Notes under the pieces: generated by a model | The model's input: only the letters and a program-made list of their open reading frames with translations | What the model was told of the DNA's origin: nothing | Database searches by the model: none | In this document: one piece after another, positions 25,948 to 35,248 of the stretch | Position numbering within the stretch: the stretch's first letter is position 1 | How the letters are laid out: each line of letters opens with the position of its first letter | Origin: an uncultured Chitinophaga sp. | Lineage (GTDB): Bacteria; Bacteroidota; Bacteroidia; Chitinophagales; Chitinophagaceae | Direction: 5' to 3' | Length of the DNA: 64,000 bases | Assembly (NCBI RefSeq): GCF_937898475.1 | Contig: NZ_CALEJS010000013.1 | Coordinates: 1 to 64,000, forward strand | Program-made: the position numbers and the translations under genes

Positions 25948-26793
25948 ATGAAATTCCACGGTACGAGGATATGGTCCATCCTGCTTTGTGCGGCATGGTG
26001 CCTGGTCATGACTGTAGCAGCGGCACAGAACCCTTCTCCCCGGTTCAAAGTGATCGCCTTTTACACAGCAAAGAACGACCAGGCGCACATCAGCTATGTG
26101 CACGAAGCTAACCAGTGGTTCCCCGCCATGGCGCAGAAATATCACTTCAGCTATGACTCAACAGATAACTGGGATAACCTGAATGCCGGTTTCCTGTCGC
26201 AATACCAGGTAGTGCTCTTTTTAGATACCCGCCCCGAAAAACCGGCGCAGAGGGAGGCATTCAAGGCCTATATGGAAAATGGCGGCGCCTGGATGGGGTT
26301 TCATTTTGCAGGTTTTGCACTTACGCCGTCCGACTTTCCGCAGAACTGGGACTGGTATCACAATGAATTCCTGGGATCCGGTTCCTATGTCAGCAATACC
26401 TGGCGGCCTACCTCCGCTTTTCTGCGGGTGGAAGACAAGGCGCACCCCGTTACACAACACCTGCCCGCTGTATTTAAATCGGCGCCCAATGAATGGTACC
26501 GCTGGAGCAATGACCTGCGCCGCAACCCGGATATACGAATACTGCTGTCTATAGACAGTACCAGCTTCCCGCTGGGCACCGGCCCCAGGCAGCATGAAAT
26601 ATGGCATAGCGGCTACTACCCCGTAGCCTGGACTAACCAGCGTTTCAAAATGCTGTATTTTAATATGGGCCACAATGATATTGACTACGAGCATAAGAGC
26701 AATAAGACATTATCGTACACATTTGCCAACGAGCTGCAGGACCAGCTGATCATTGATGGCCTGTTATGGCTTGGCGGCAACAACAAAAAATAA
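25948..26793 (+). CDS. Secreted ThuA-like protein
   Basis: 281 residues with a signal peptide (1-27, cleavage after AAA). The mature part is a ThuA-like domain with a type-1 glutamine amidotransferase-like fold: VIAFYTAKNDQAHISYVHEA, YQVVLFLDTRP, ENGGAWMGFHFAG, HPVTQHLP, and HEIWHSGYYPVAWTNQRFK. ThuA proteins are named from trehalose utilisation, but the Bacteroidota members are secreted and their substrate, probably a sugar, is not settled. A second ThuA-like gene is at 46045-46797. The fatty acid hydroxylase gene starts nine bases downstream, so the two probably form an operon. Confidence 0.88.
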   Translation: MKFHGTRIWSILLCAAWCLVMTVAAAQNPSPRFKVIAFYTAKNDQAHISYVHEANQWFPAMAQKYHFSYDSTDNWDNLNAGFLSQYQVVLFLDTRPEKPAQREAFKAYMENGGAWMGFHFAGFALTPSDFPQNWDWYHNEFLGSGSYVSNTWRPTSAFLRVEDKAHPVTQHLPAVFKSAPNEWYRWSNDLRRNPDIRILLSIDSTSFPLGTGPRQHEIWHSGYYPVAWTNQRFKMLYFNMGHNDIDYEHKSNKTLSYTFANELQDQLIIDGLLWLGGNNKK

Positions 26794-26802
26794 TTACCCG
26801 TT

Positions 26803-27843
26803 ATGGCATTTTTCGAAACATTACTGAATGAACTGACCGGCTTCCTGGGTATTGGCGCACTGCTGGAAATGTATAAAACCGGCGATTACCACCGGCTGCT
26901 TACCTTGAACGGCATACTGGGCGCCATATCTCCCGTGATACCGTTCCTGTTGCTGATAGAGATCGGGCGTGCATTGCTGTATAAGAAGTTCAAGATCGAA
27001 GACTATAAGATGCCCTTCCTCATCTTCGTGGTGAACCGCTTTATTTCCCGTTTCCTTTCCATTGCGGCAGTGGCATTCTTCATCGGGCTATTGGAGAAAT
27101 ATGCCCTGTTCAAAACCAGCTTTACCTGGTACTGGCTGATATACGGGTATATTGTGTGGGAGTTCTCTCACTTCGTGTATCACTACCTGGGGCATAAGAT
27201 TCGCCTGTTCTGGTGCCTCCACTCTACCCACCATACGCCGCAGACCATGAACCTTTCGGTAAGCTATGCGCACTTCTTCCTGGAAGCGCCCTATGCAGAT
27301 ACCATCCGCACCAGTATCTGTATACTGGCCGGTGTGAACCCGCCGCTGTTGTTCTTTATTATGTTCATTGACGGCTTCTGGGGCGCATTCATCCATGTAG
27401 GTGAGAACATCCTTCCCAATGCCAGGCTGGGCTTCCTGAACAGGATCATCCTTACGCCTTCCCATCACCGCGTGCATCATGCCCGCAATCCTTTGTATAT
27501 GGATACCAATTTCTGTAACCTGCTGAACATATGGGACAAACTATTCCGCACCCACCAGCATGAAAAAGAAGACCTGAAAATAGAGTACGGCATTACCCGG
27601 GAAATGAATCCCAATAATTTTATGGACGTATATTTCGGGGAATTCTACGCTTTGTGGAAAGACCTGGTAAAAGCACCTGGTATCAAAAACAAGTTGCTAT
27701 ACATTGTTATGCCGCCGGGATGGAGCCACACCGGCGATCATAAAACCGCCAAAGTCACCAAACAGGCTTACCTGGAGCAACTGCAGCAACAGCAGCAGGA
27801 AAAGGAAAACATCACCGTACAGGCTGGCAGTGTGGTGGCCTGA
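26803..27843 (+). CDS. Sterol desaturase/fatty acid hydroxylase family protein
   Basis: 346 residues, several membrane segments (about 40-60, 72-98, 105-125, 172-195). The eight-histidine di-iron pattern of the family is present: HFVYH (His123, His127), HSTHH (His140, His143, His144) and HHRVHH (His221-226), with His198 between. Such integral membrane enzymes use O2 to hydroxylate or desaturate lipids, as alkylglycerol monooxygenase and sterol desaturases do. Substrate not predictable. The C-terminus is a Gln/Glu-rich tail (LEQLQQQQQEKENITVQ). Probably co-transcribed with the ThuA-like gene. Confidence 0.92.
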   Translation: MAFFETLLNELTGFLGIGALLEMYKTGDYHRLLTLNGILGAISPVIPFLLLIEIGRALLYKKFKIEDYKMPFLIFVVNRFISRFLSIAAVAFFIGLLEKYALFKTSFTWYWLIYGYIVWEFSHFVYHYLGHKIRLFWCLHSTHHTPQTMNLSVSYAHFFLEAPYADTIRTSICILAGVNPPLLFFIMFIDGFWGAFIHVGENILPNARLGFLNRIILTPSHHRVHHARNPLYMDTNFCNLLNIWDKLFRTHQHEKEDLKIEYGITREMNPNNFMDVYFGEFYALWKDLVKAPGIKNKLLYIVMPPGWSHTGDHKTAKVTKQAYLEQLQQQQQEKENITVQAGSVVA

Positions 27844-27873
27844 AGATTGCTGTTCAACAGCTAAACGAGCAGT

Positions 27874-28164
27874 ATGACAAGGCAGATCACTATTACGGTG
27901 GCCGGCGTTCAATACATGGTAAACGTGGATATTGAAAGCGGGCAAACCGATATTGTTTACCATGTAAACACCCCTCAGCATTTCAGAAAAGAGCTACCGG
28001 AAACCTTTGACATTGTAAAGCGGGGAAACGAACAGCAACCCAGGTACGATATACAGCACCTTGAAGGAACAGGCAGGGAGGTAGCGGAGGCGGTATGGCA
28101 GCAGCTTTGCACACTGCCCCCGCAATTCAAAGGTGCCCGCGGAAAGGAAGAAACCGATCTTTAA
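27874..28164 (+). CDS. Small hypothetical protein
   Basis: 96 residues, soluble, no signal peptide or motif I recognise. Sequence begins with beta-like strands (ITITVAGVQYMVNVDIESGQ) and contains two aromatic residues and acidic turns. It follows the hydroxylase gene by 30 bases on the same strand and is convergent with the sulfite-oxidase-like gene, 16 bases away. Codon use is normal for the region, which supports a real gene. Confidence 0.6.
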   Translation: MTRQITITVAGVQYMVNVDIESGQTDIVYHVNTPQHFRKELPETFDIVKRGNEQQPRYDIQHLEGTGREVAEAVWQQLCTLPPQFKGARGKEETDL

Positions 28165-28180
28165 CCGGATCGCTGCGGCA

Positions 28181-28873
28181 TCAGCTGTAACGGTCATTCC
28201 TCCAGGGGTAAGCCGTATTGGAATATCCTCTTTCTTCCCAGAAACCCAGTTTGTTGTAAGGCAGGAATTCAATCCGTTTTATCCACTTGGCGCCTTTCCA
28301 GGCGTACAGCTGTGGTGTGATCATGCGCACCGGTCCGCCATGCGGTATGGGCAGGGGCTGCCCGTCTACGGTATGCGCCAGCAGCACATCCGGCTTCAGC
28401 GCTTCTTCCAGTGAAACATTGGTGGTATAATCGTCATACCCGTAACAGAGTATGTGGGTAGCCGTTTCCTTCGGCAGCACCAGCGCTGCAAGGTCCAGCA
28501 GCCGAACGCCTTTCCATTGCATATCCAGCTTTGACCAGGTGGTTACGCAGTGAAAGTCGGAGGTATCGTCTGTCTGCGGCAACGCCATAAATTCCTTCCA
28601 GTTGAGTGTTACCGGGTGTTCTACTTCACCGTCCAGCTGCAGCGTCCACTCATCCAGCGGGATCTCCGGTTCAATGCCCAGATCCAGCACCGGCCATTTG
28701 TGCGTGATGGTCTGGCCAATGGGTACCACCGGCATACCATGACGGTTAGGCTTGCCGCTACCCATCGGCTTATCATCTGCCACCGATGGTGTACGCTTCA
28801 TTTTTTCCTCAAAGCGGGATTTTAATTTCATCCGCGCTTCCACAATCCGTTTTAGTTTTTCTCCTTCTTCCAT
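28181..28873 (-). CDS. Sulfite-oxidase-like molybdopterin oxidoreductase
   Basis: 230 residues, a single molybdopterin-binding domain of the sulfite oxidase/YedY type. Cys109 in DFHCVTTWSKLD is the molybdenum ligand; WTLQLDGEVEHPVTLNWKEF starts the domain, and PHGGPVRMITPQLYAWKGAKWI and EFLPYNKLGFWEERGYSNTA complete the family pattern. No Tat signal is present, so unlike MsrP/YedY it appears cytoplasmic. No heme or dimerisation domain follows, so it belongs to the short subgroup. Reaction unknown. Divergent from the DUF421 genes. Confidence 0.9.
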   Translation of the reverse strand: MEEGEKLKRIVEARMKLKSRFEEKMKRTPSVADDKPMGSGKPNRHGMPVVPIGQTITHKWPVLDLGIEPEIPLDEWTLQLDGEVEHPVTLNWKEFMALPQTDDTSDFHCVTTWSKLDMQWKGVRLLDLAALVLPKETATHILCYGYDDYTTNVSLEEALKPDVLLAHTVDGQPLPIPHGGPVRMITPQLYAWKGAKWIKRIEFLPYNKLGFWEERGYSNTAYPWRNDRYS

Positions 28874-28934
28874 ATACCGAAGGTAAGAAAATTGTCACGC
28901 ATGCATTTTGCTGCGGGTAAGGAAAAGTATTACC

Positions 28935-29633
28935 ATGGAGGTTTCAGAGATCAGCCTGTCGGATATTAAAAGGATCTTAATGGGCGAGGCCCCTTTCAGC
29001 TTCCTGCTGGAAGTGGTGATAAGAACGCTGATCATTTACTTCGTGCTGCTTGTTGCCATCCGCCTGATGGGCAAAAGAATGACGGGACAGCAGACCTTAA
29101 CCGAGATGGCAGTGATGATCGGGCTGGGCGCTATTATATCTATCCCGGCGCAAACCTATGACAGGGGCATACTACAGGGGGCGCTGCTACTGGTATTGGT
29201 ACTGGGCTTTCAGCGCGGCACCACTTTGTTATACATTAAAAATCACCGGTACGAAAAAATGCTGCAGGGCAACGAAACCCTGCTGGTCAAAAACGGGGTG
29301 ATACAGGTATCGCGACTGAACGCTGCCAAGATCACCCGTGAACAGCTCTTTGCAGTACTGCGCAACAAGGGCGTTACACAGCTTGGGCAGGTAAAGCGCC
29401 TCTACCAGGAAGCCAGCGGGCTTTTCAGCGTTTATACACAGCAGGCGCCCAAACCCGGACTTTCCATACTACCCGGAACAGATAAAGACATCCTACAATC
29501 ACAATCCCACCCGGATGAAGCCCTGTGGGCCTGCTGCAGCTGTGGAAACACGGAAGCCATCCCGCCGCCAGGATCTGACCCCAGGGTGTGCAAATACTGC
29601 GGACGCCAGGAATGGGAACTGGTGGTTTTATAA
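28935..29633 (+). CDS. DUF421 (YetF-like) membrane protein with C-terminal zinc ribbon
   Basis: 232 residues from the ATG at 28935; the TTG at 28908 is less likely. N-terminal membrane part (about 22-90) with the DUF421 signature RLMGKRMTGQQTLTEMAVMI, then the conserved soluble domain (ETLLVKNGVIQVSRLNAAKI, REQLFAVLRNKGVTQLGQVK). After the usual end of the family, about residue 185, there is an added segment with two Cys pairs (CCSCGNTEA and CKYCGRQEWEL), which looks like a zinc ribbon. YetF-type proteins are inner-membrane proteins of unknown function linked to spore or stress biology. The paralogue follows 12 bases later. Confidence 0.85.
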   Translation: MEVSEISLSDIKRILMGEAPFSFLLEVVIRTLIIYFVLLVAIRLMGKRMTGQQTLTEMAVMIGLGAIISIPAQTYDRGILQGALLLVLVLGFQRGTTLLYIKNHRYEKMLQGNETLLVKNGVIQVSRLNAAKITREQLFAVLRNKGVTQLGQVKRLYQEASGLFSVYTQQAPKPGLSILPGTDKDILQSQSHPDEALWACCSCGNTEAIPPPGSDPRVCKYCGRQEWELVVL

Positions 29634-29645
29634 AAGCGAAACATC

Positions 29646-30323
29646 ATGTTATCATCCGTTTATTTGATAGATATAGTGCGGATCCTGAATGGCAACACCC
29701 CTGCCGTGTTTTTCATAGAGCTCGTTATCCGCGCCGTGCTGATTTATGTTACGCTGGTGGCAGGCCTTCGTTTTATGGGCAAACGCATGGCCTCCCGTAT
29801 GAGCCGCAATGAGCTGGCCGCAATGGCCAGCCTGGCGGCAGCTATCGGCATACCCATACAAACGCCCGACAAAGGCCTGCTACCGGCTATTGTAATGGCA
29901 GGTGTGGTGGTAATGGTGCAGCGCATCATCGCCACACGTTCCATCAAACACCCATCGTTTGAGCGCCTCACCCAGGGAGATATCAGCCTGCTGGTAAAGG
30001 ATGGATGTATGATGCATAAAGAGATGGAGAAAACACGCGTGAGCCGCGAACGACTGCTGTCTGAGCTGCGCTCCAGCGGTATCCGCCAGCTGGGGGAGGT
30101 AAAACGCCTGTACCTGGAGGCTGGCGGCTACTTTACGCTGATCCGTGATAACGATGCACCGCCGGGTCTGTCTGCCATACCCGACTGGGACAAAGAATTC
30201 GAGGCCGAACAGAAGAAAGCGCCTGACAAGACCGTATGCCATTATTGTGGCTGTGAAGTACCCTCCGGCAATAAAGCATGTCCCAACTGCGGGAAGGATG
30301 AACTGGAGCAGGCCATCTACTGA
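29646..30323 (+). CDS. DUF421 (YetF-like) membrane protein with C-terminal zinc ribbon, second copy
   Basis: 225 residues, paralogous to the preceding gene and co-directional with it. DUF421 core: FMGKRMASRMSRNELAAMAS, PDKGLLPAIVMAGVVVMVQ, ISLLVKDGCMMHKEMEKTRV and IRQLGEVKRLYLEAGGYF. A C-terminal zinc ribbon follows: VCHYCGCEVPSGNKACPNCG, two CxxC pairs 12 residues apart. The two copies probably form a hetero-oligomer or act in the same pathway. Having the ribbon in both copies argues that it is functional rather than an accident of one gene. Confidence 0.85.
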   Translation: MLSSVYLIDIVRILNGNTPAVFFIELVIRAVLIYVTLVAGLRFMGKRMASRMSRNELAAMASLAAAIGIPIQTPDKGLLPAIVMAGVVVMVQRIIATRSIKHPSFERLTQGDISLLVKDGCMMHKEMEKTRVSRERLLSELRSSGIRQLGEVKRLYLEAGGYFTLIRDNDAPPGLSAIPDWDKEFEAEQKKAPDKTVCHYCGCEVPSGNKACPNCGKDELEQAIY

Positions 30324-30372
30324 ACTAACAGGCACCAAACTTGTTAGTACTCTCTGCAATCACTGTTGATAT

Positions 30373-32499
30373 ATGAGTATAACATCTTACCCGGGTCAAC
30401 CCTACCCTTTAGGCGCCACATGGGATGGAGAAGGCGTCAACTTCGCCCTGTATGCTGAGAACGCCACCACTGTTGAATTATGCCTTTTTGATGAGCCTAA
30501 AGACGCTAAGGAGCGGGAATGTGTACGGCTGGCAGACCGCAACAACCATGTATGGCATGTTTACCTGCCGGGTGTAAAACCCGGGCAGTTGTACGGCTAC
30601 CGCATAGATGGCCCTTTTGAGCCTGGTGAGGGCCACCGTTTTAACCGCAACAAAGTACTGATAGATCCGTATGCCAAAGCCATTGCGGGAACCGTGTCCT
30701 GGCACGATTCCCTGTTTGGGTATGAAATGGGACATCCGGACCAGGACCTGAGCTTTAACGCTACTGACAGCGCTCCCTTTATTCCCAAAAGCGTAGTGGT
30801 GGATGGAACGTTTGACTGGGAAGGTGATAAACCGCTTAAAACACCCTATCATGAAAGTATAATTTACGAAACACATGTAAAAGGCTTCACCAAACTCCAT
30901 CCCGAAATTCCGGAAGAACTGAGAGGCACCTATAAAGGCATGGCGCATCCTGCCGCCATTAAATACCTGAAAGAACTGGGAGTTACCGCCGTGGAGCTGA
31001 TGCCCGTGCATCACTTCATCACAGACAAATACCTGCTGGATAAAGGGCTTAGCAACTACTGGGGATACAACACCATCGGCTTCTTTGCCCCCGATGTACG
31101 CTATGCCTCCGCCGACCCGCGCGGCGAGCAGGTAAAGGAATTCAAGGAAATGGTAAAAGCCCTTCATAAAGCCGGCATTGAAGTGATACTGGACGTGGTA
31201 TACAATCACACCGGAGAAGGCAACCACCTCGGCCCTACCCTGTCTTTCCGCGGTATAGATAATGCCGCTTACTACCGCCTTACCGAAGACAAACGTTATT
31301 ACATGGATTATACGGGTACCGGCAATACGCTGAACGCCCGCCTGCCCAGCGTATTAAGGCTGATCATGGACAGCCTGCGCTATTGGGTGCTGGACATGCA
31401 TGTAGACGGCTTCCGCTTTGACCTGGCCGCCACCCTGGCCCGTGAACTGCATGAAGTGGACCGCCTGAGCGCATTTTTCGATATCATACACCAGGACCCC
31501 GTCATATCCCAGGTGAAGCTGATTGCTGAACCCTGGGATATTGGCGAAGGGGGATACCAGGTAGGTAAATTCCCCGCAGGATGGGCAGAATGGAATGGCA
31601 AGTACCGCGACTGTATCCGCGATTACTGGCGCGGGGCAGACAGCACACTGGCAGAATTTGCCTCCCGCTTTACCGGCAGCGCAGACCTGTATAAAGATGA
31701 ATTCCGCAGGCCTACTTCCAGCATCAACTTCGTTACTGCACACGACGGTTTTACACTGGCAGACCTGGTATCTTACAACGAAAAACACAACGAAGCCAAT
31801 GGCGAGAATAACCAGGATGGCGACAGCCATAACCGCTCCTGGAACTGCGGTGCCGAAGGCCCTACCGATGATGTGCATGTGAATGCACTGCGTAAAAAAC
31901 AGCAGCGCAACTTTATCACTACCCTGTTCCTTTCACAGGGCGTACCCATGCTGGTAGCAGGTGATGAAGCCGGACGCACCCAGCAGGGCAACAACAACGC
32001 TTACTGCCAGGACAACGACATCAGCTGGCTGCACTGGGACCAGATGGACCAGGAACTGCTTGATTACACAAGGAAAATGATCCACCTTCGCTTAGCGCAT
32101 CCTGCTTTCAGGCGCAGGCGCTGGTTCCGCGGAGAAGCCGTAGCGGGCAGCAAAGTAGAAGATATTGCCTGGTTCCAGCCCGAAGGCCAGGAGATGACAG
32201 AAGAGAACTGGGATACAGGCTTTGCCAAATCACTGGCCGTATACCTGAATGGCATGTCGCTGAGAGCAAAAGACCCAAAAGGCCGCGAAATACTGGACGA
32301 CAGCTTTTATATCGTCTTCAACGCACATCATGAGCCGATCACATTTGTATTACCTCCTTCCAATTATGGAAAACAGTGGGAGCTGGTGCTGGATACCAGC
32401 ATGGGGCAGGAAGCCGGTAAACACTTCAAGGCAGGTGAGCAGGTAAGTGCAGCAGAATTATCGATTATCTTACTGAAGCATGAGAATGTAAAAAGCTGA
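30373..32499 (+). CDS. glgX: Glycogen debranching enzyme
   Basis: 708 residues, GH13 subfamily 11 (isoamylase/GlgX/TreX). CBM48 domain (about 10-110: GATWDGEGVNFALYAENATT), then the catalytic barrel with Asp350 (HVDGFRFDLAATLA), Glu386 (LIAEPWDIGEGG) and Asp458 (TAHDGF). NEKHNEANGENNQDGDSHNR and the substrate loop YQVGKFPAGWAEWNGKYRD are typical. It hydrolyses alpha-1,6 branches of glycogen or limit dextrin, releasing linear maltodextrins for TreY. It faces treY-treZ-malQ across a terminator and belongs to the same trehalose-from-glycogen pathway, in which it plays the TreX role. Confidence 0.95.
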   Translation: MSITSYPGQPYPLGATWDGEGVNFALYAENATTVELCLFDEPKDAKERECVRLADRNNHVWHVYLPGVKPGQLYGYRIDGPFEPGEGHRFNRNKVLIDPYAKAIAGTVSWHDSLFGYEMGHPDQDLSFNATDSAPFIPKSVVVDGTFDWEGDKPLKTPYHESIIYETHVKGFTKLHPEIPEELRGTYKGMAHPAAIKYLKELGVTAVELMPVHHFITDKYLLDKGLSNYWGYNTIGFFAPDVRYASADPRGEQVKEFKEMVKALHKAGIEVILDVVYNHTGEGNHLGPTLSFRGIDNAAYYRLTEDKRYYMDYTGTGNTLNARLPSVLRLIMDSLRYWVLDMHVDGFRFDLAATLARELHEVDRLSAFFDIIHQDPVISQVKLIAEPWDIGEGGYQVGKFPAGWAEWNGKYRDCIRDYWRGADSTLAEFASRFTGSADLYKDEFRRPTSSINFVTAHDGFTLADLVSYNEKHNEANGENNQDGDSHNRSWNCGAEGPTDDVHVNALRKKQQRNFITTLFLSQGVPMLVAGDEAGRTQQGNNNAYCQDNDISWLHWDQMDQELLDYTRKMIHLRLAHPAFRRRRWFRGEAVAGSKVEDIAWFQPEGQEMTEENWDTGFAKSLAVYLNGMSLRAKDPKGREILDDSFYIVFNAHHEPITFVLPPSNYGKQWELVLDTSMGQEAGKHFKAGEQVSAAELSIILLKHENVKS

Positions 32500-32520
32500 T
32501 CCGGGATGACTACCGTTTAC

Positions 32521-32553
32521 TGCGGGGAGCGCAACTTGCTGCAGCTCCCCGCA
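32521..32553. terminator. Bidirectional terminator
   Basis: TGCGGGGAGC / GCTCCCCGCA, perfect 10-base stem, in the 73 bases between the convergent glgX and treY genes. Confidence 0.8.
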
Positions 32554-32572
32554 ATAACGCAACCCGCTATCG

Positions 32573-35248
32573 TCAGCCGCTGATCAGCAAAGCTACCGGG
32601 AACCTGTCTGCTATATCAGCCGGCAATTTCCCCTCCTTCACCATCACCTGCTCACCGGTAAACACATTCCGCCATTCGCCCGGTGCGCCTGCAGGTAACG
32701 TAATCCGCCGCTTCACCTTATCTTCTCCATGCCTGCATGCCGCCAGTAAGGGCGCTACCACCACGCACCACTGATCATGATAACGGCGTGCATACGCAAT
32801 AACCGCATGCCCGTTATCCGCATAGATCGGAAGGTATTCACCTTTGGTGAACAGCTCGGGGTATGCCCGCCGCAGCTGCAGTGATTTCCAGGTAACATAC
32901 ATTTTTTCCAGGCCCTCCATTCGCCGTTCTTCCAGGAAAGACAGCAGCTGTGGCATACCTTGCTGCGATGCTTCCTTCAACACTGACAGCTGGTGTTTAC
33001 GCAAGCCGTAATCCACCGGCCGCCGGTTGTCCGGATCTACAAAGCTCAGGTCCCACAGCTCACAACCCTGGTATATATCAGGGATACCGGGCGCCGTGAT
33101 CTTCACCAATGTCTGCGTAAGACTGTACACAGCAGCATGCTCACCTACCTTTTCAAAGAAGGCGTGCACGCTGTGCGGGAAAGAGCTGCCGGCAGCAAAG
33201 AGCTGCTCAATAAAATGCAGGCTGGCCTTTTCATATGCCTCATTGGGTGCCGACCAGTTGCTGTGTACTTTAGCCTCGCGCAGTACTTTTATAAAATAGT
33301 CTGACAATCTTTTAATGAATGACTCCGTGATAACGCCATCTGCAGGATAGCCCGCAATAACAGACTGGTAAATGAAATATTCATCGTTCAGATCCGGCGC
33401 GGTGATCTCATCGATGTCCGTGCTATACACCTTATTCATGGCATGCCAGTGTTGCACCTGGTGTATCCACTGATGCGGATGCAGGGTAAGCGCGTTCAGC
33501 CGGATCCGTCCATCCTCTCCCCGCTTGGTATCATGGGTGGCGGTAGCATTCATTGACAATGGGCGATGACGATACTTGTTCACGGCACGTTCATGGAACA
33601 GTGCAAGTGAGCAACGGCAGCCTTCCGGCGCATCGCCAACTTCGTTGTGCGATATCAATGCGTTGTACACGTAAAACACGGTGTCTTCCACTCCTTTGGC
33701 GGTGAGCGGACCGGTGAACTGCATAACCCGCTGCAGGAAACGCAGCACAGACGTATTGTGCCTGTTCTGCAGCCACCAGGAACGGATCATTTCAAATACC
33801 CGGGTCAGCGCAGGTTCTGTACGATAAGCGCCGTGCACCGCGTATTCAAGCAAAGAAAGATCGCGGGTAGACAGCGGCTTATGTTCCAGGTAAATGCGAT
33901 ACACCGGCAGATGTACCATAAAGAGTCCAAGGGCCTCTTTGAATTCCTCCCTGTCAAGCACCGGTGGGATCACACCCAGCTGGTAGGCATAGTCCACCAG
34001 GTTATCCCATTCACCCGCCATCTGCGTAGTGAGGATCAGTTGTTTTTTGCTGACGGCCAGGCGCTCATACTTTGCCAGTTCAGGAAAATGACTGCGATAG
34101 AAACGTGCGATCATCTCCATGCCCAGCTGATCGGTGAGCAGCTGGTTCACATCTCCCAGGAATTCATAGCCTGTGCTGCCCTGCAGTTCCCAGTCGCGTG
34201 GCATTGTTTCATTGCCCGCCAGTATCTTTTCTGCAATGATATAGCACTCATTACCAAACAGCTTGCGCAACCGTTTAATGTAGGTGCCCGGTGCATAAAG
34301 CCCGTCAATATGATCAATACGAAGGCCCTGGATCAGGCCTTCCCGGTACAGCTGATGCAGGAAGGTATGATACTCATCAAACACCTTTTCATCTTCCATC
34401 CGCAGGCATATCAGGCCATTCACGGTAAAGAAGCGGCGGTAGTTGATCTTTGTTTCCGCATCGCGCCAGTAGTGAAAAGCATAGTACTGGTTATCGAGCA
34501 ATGCTTTTAACAAGGCAGGTTGCTGGTTTACGCGTTGGGCCAGCTGCGCCAGTTGTGCTTTATCAACTGCATTAAAAAGATCTTTCTTCCGCTGCTGCCA
34601 TTCTTCCGGCACGTAGTGTTTTAATACACTTTTCTTCAGGCCGCAAAGCAGCTGTTTGATATCGCCTTCACCGGGTTGCAGCGCAGCCATCAGGATATCA
34701 TATGCGCGGGCCGACAGTGGTAGCTGCAGGTAATCGGTACCCAGCCGCCATCCGTCTGCAGCAGGCGCCATCTTTATCTCTTTTTCCGCCAGGCATTCCT
34801 GTAATGGCTTACCCAGGAAGGGCAGCATCAGCTTACCTTTGACAGCAGGATCGGGATACTCCCAATCAATATCGAAGTAATGATAGTAGGGCGATAAGGG
34901 GCCTCTTTCCAGCACATCCATCAGGCGGTGGTTGGCAGGGTCCAGGGACATATGGTTAGGCACTACATCCTGGATCCAGCTCATACCCAGCGCCTGTAGT
35001 TTGCTGCCCAGCACGCGCCATTCTTCCAGCGTGCCGATCGCGGGGTTTACCTTATGCGGGTCTGTAACATCATAGCCATGCGTGCTGCCCGGCGCTGCTT
35101 CAAAAACAGGGGAAGCATAGATGGTGGTAATACCCAGCTCATGCAGGTATTCCAGGTTGTTTTCAAGGTCTTTGAAAGTGAAAGCCTCGTTAAACTGCAC
35201 CCGGTAGGTAGACACGGGGGTAAATACATCACTGGTCGTCATCTTCAT
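32573..35248 (-). CDS. treY: Malto-oligosyltrehalose synthase
   Basis: 891 residues, GH13 subfamily 26. TYRVQFNEAFTF at the N-terminus, GSTHGYDVTDPHKVNPAIG and DVVPNHMS are TreY hallmarks. The nucleophile region is GLRIDHIDGL (Asp312), the acid Glu340 (YIIAEKIL), followed by GSTGYEF; the third acid is in ATATHDTKRGEDGRIRLNA. The enzyme isomerises the reducing-end alpha-1,4 bond of a maltodextrin to alpha-1,1, giving maltooligosyl-trehalose. Its start overlaps the treZ stop by four bases (ATGA), so translation is coupled. Third gene of malQ-treZ-treY. Confidence 0.95.
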   Translation of the reverse strand: MKMTTSDVFTPVSTYRVQFNEAFTFKDLENNLEYLHELGITTIYASPVFEAAPGSTHGYDVTDPHKVNPAIGTLEEWRVLGSKLQALGMSWIQDVVPNHMSLDPANHRLMDVLERGPLSPYYHYFDIDWEYPDPAVKGKLMLPFLGKPLQECLAEKEIKMAPAADGWRLGTDYLQLPLSARAYDILMAALQPGEGDIKQLLCGLKKSVLKHYVPEEWQQRKKDLFNAVDKAQLAQLAQRVNQQPALLKALLDNQYYAFHYWRDAETKINYRRFFTVNGLICLRMEDEKVFDEYHTFLHQLYREGLIQGLRIDHIDGLYAPGTYIKRLRKLFGNECYIIAEKILAGNETMPRDWELQGSTGYEFLGDVNQLLTDQLGMEMIARFYRSHFPELAKYERLAVSKKQLILTTQMAGEWDNLVDYAYQLGVIPPVLDREEFKEALGLFMVHLPVYRIYLEHKPLSTRDLSLLEYAVHGAYRTEPALTRVFEMIRSWWLQNRHNTSVLRFLQRVMQFTGPLTAKGVEDTVFYVYNALISHNEVGDAPEGCRCSLALFHERAVNKYRHRPLSMNATATHDTKRGEDGRIRLNALTLHPHQWIHQVQHWHAMNKVYSTDIDEITAPDLNDEYFIYQSVIAGYPADGVITESFIKRLSDYFIKVLREAKVHSNWSAPNEAYEKASLHFIEQLFAAGSSFPHSVHAFFEKVGEHAAVYSLTQTLVKITAPGIPDIYQGCELWDLSFVDPDNRRPVDYGLRKHQLSVLKEASQQGMPQLLSFLEERRMEGLEKMYVTWKSLQLRRAYPELFTKGEYLPIYADNGHAVIAYARRYHDQWCVVVAPLLAACRHGEDKVKRRITLPAGAPGEWRNVFTGEQVMVKEGKLPADIADRFPVALLISG

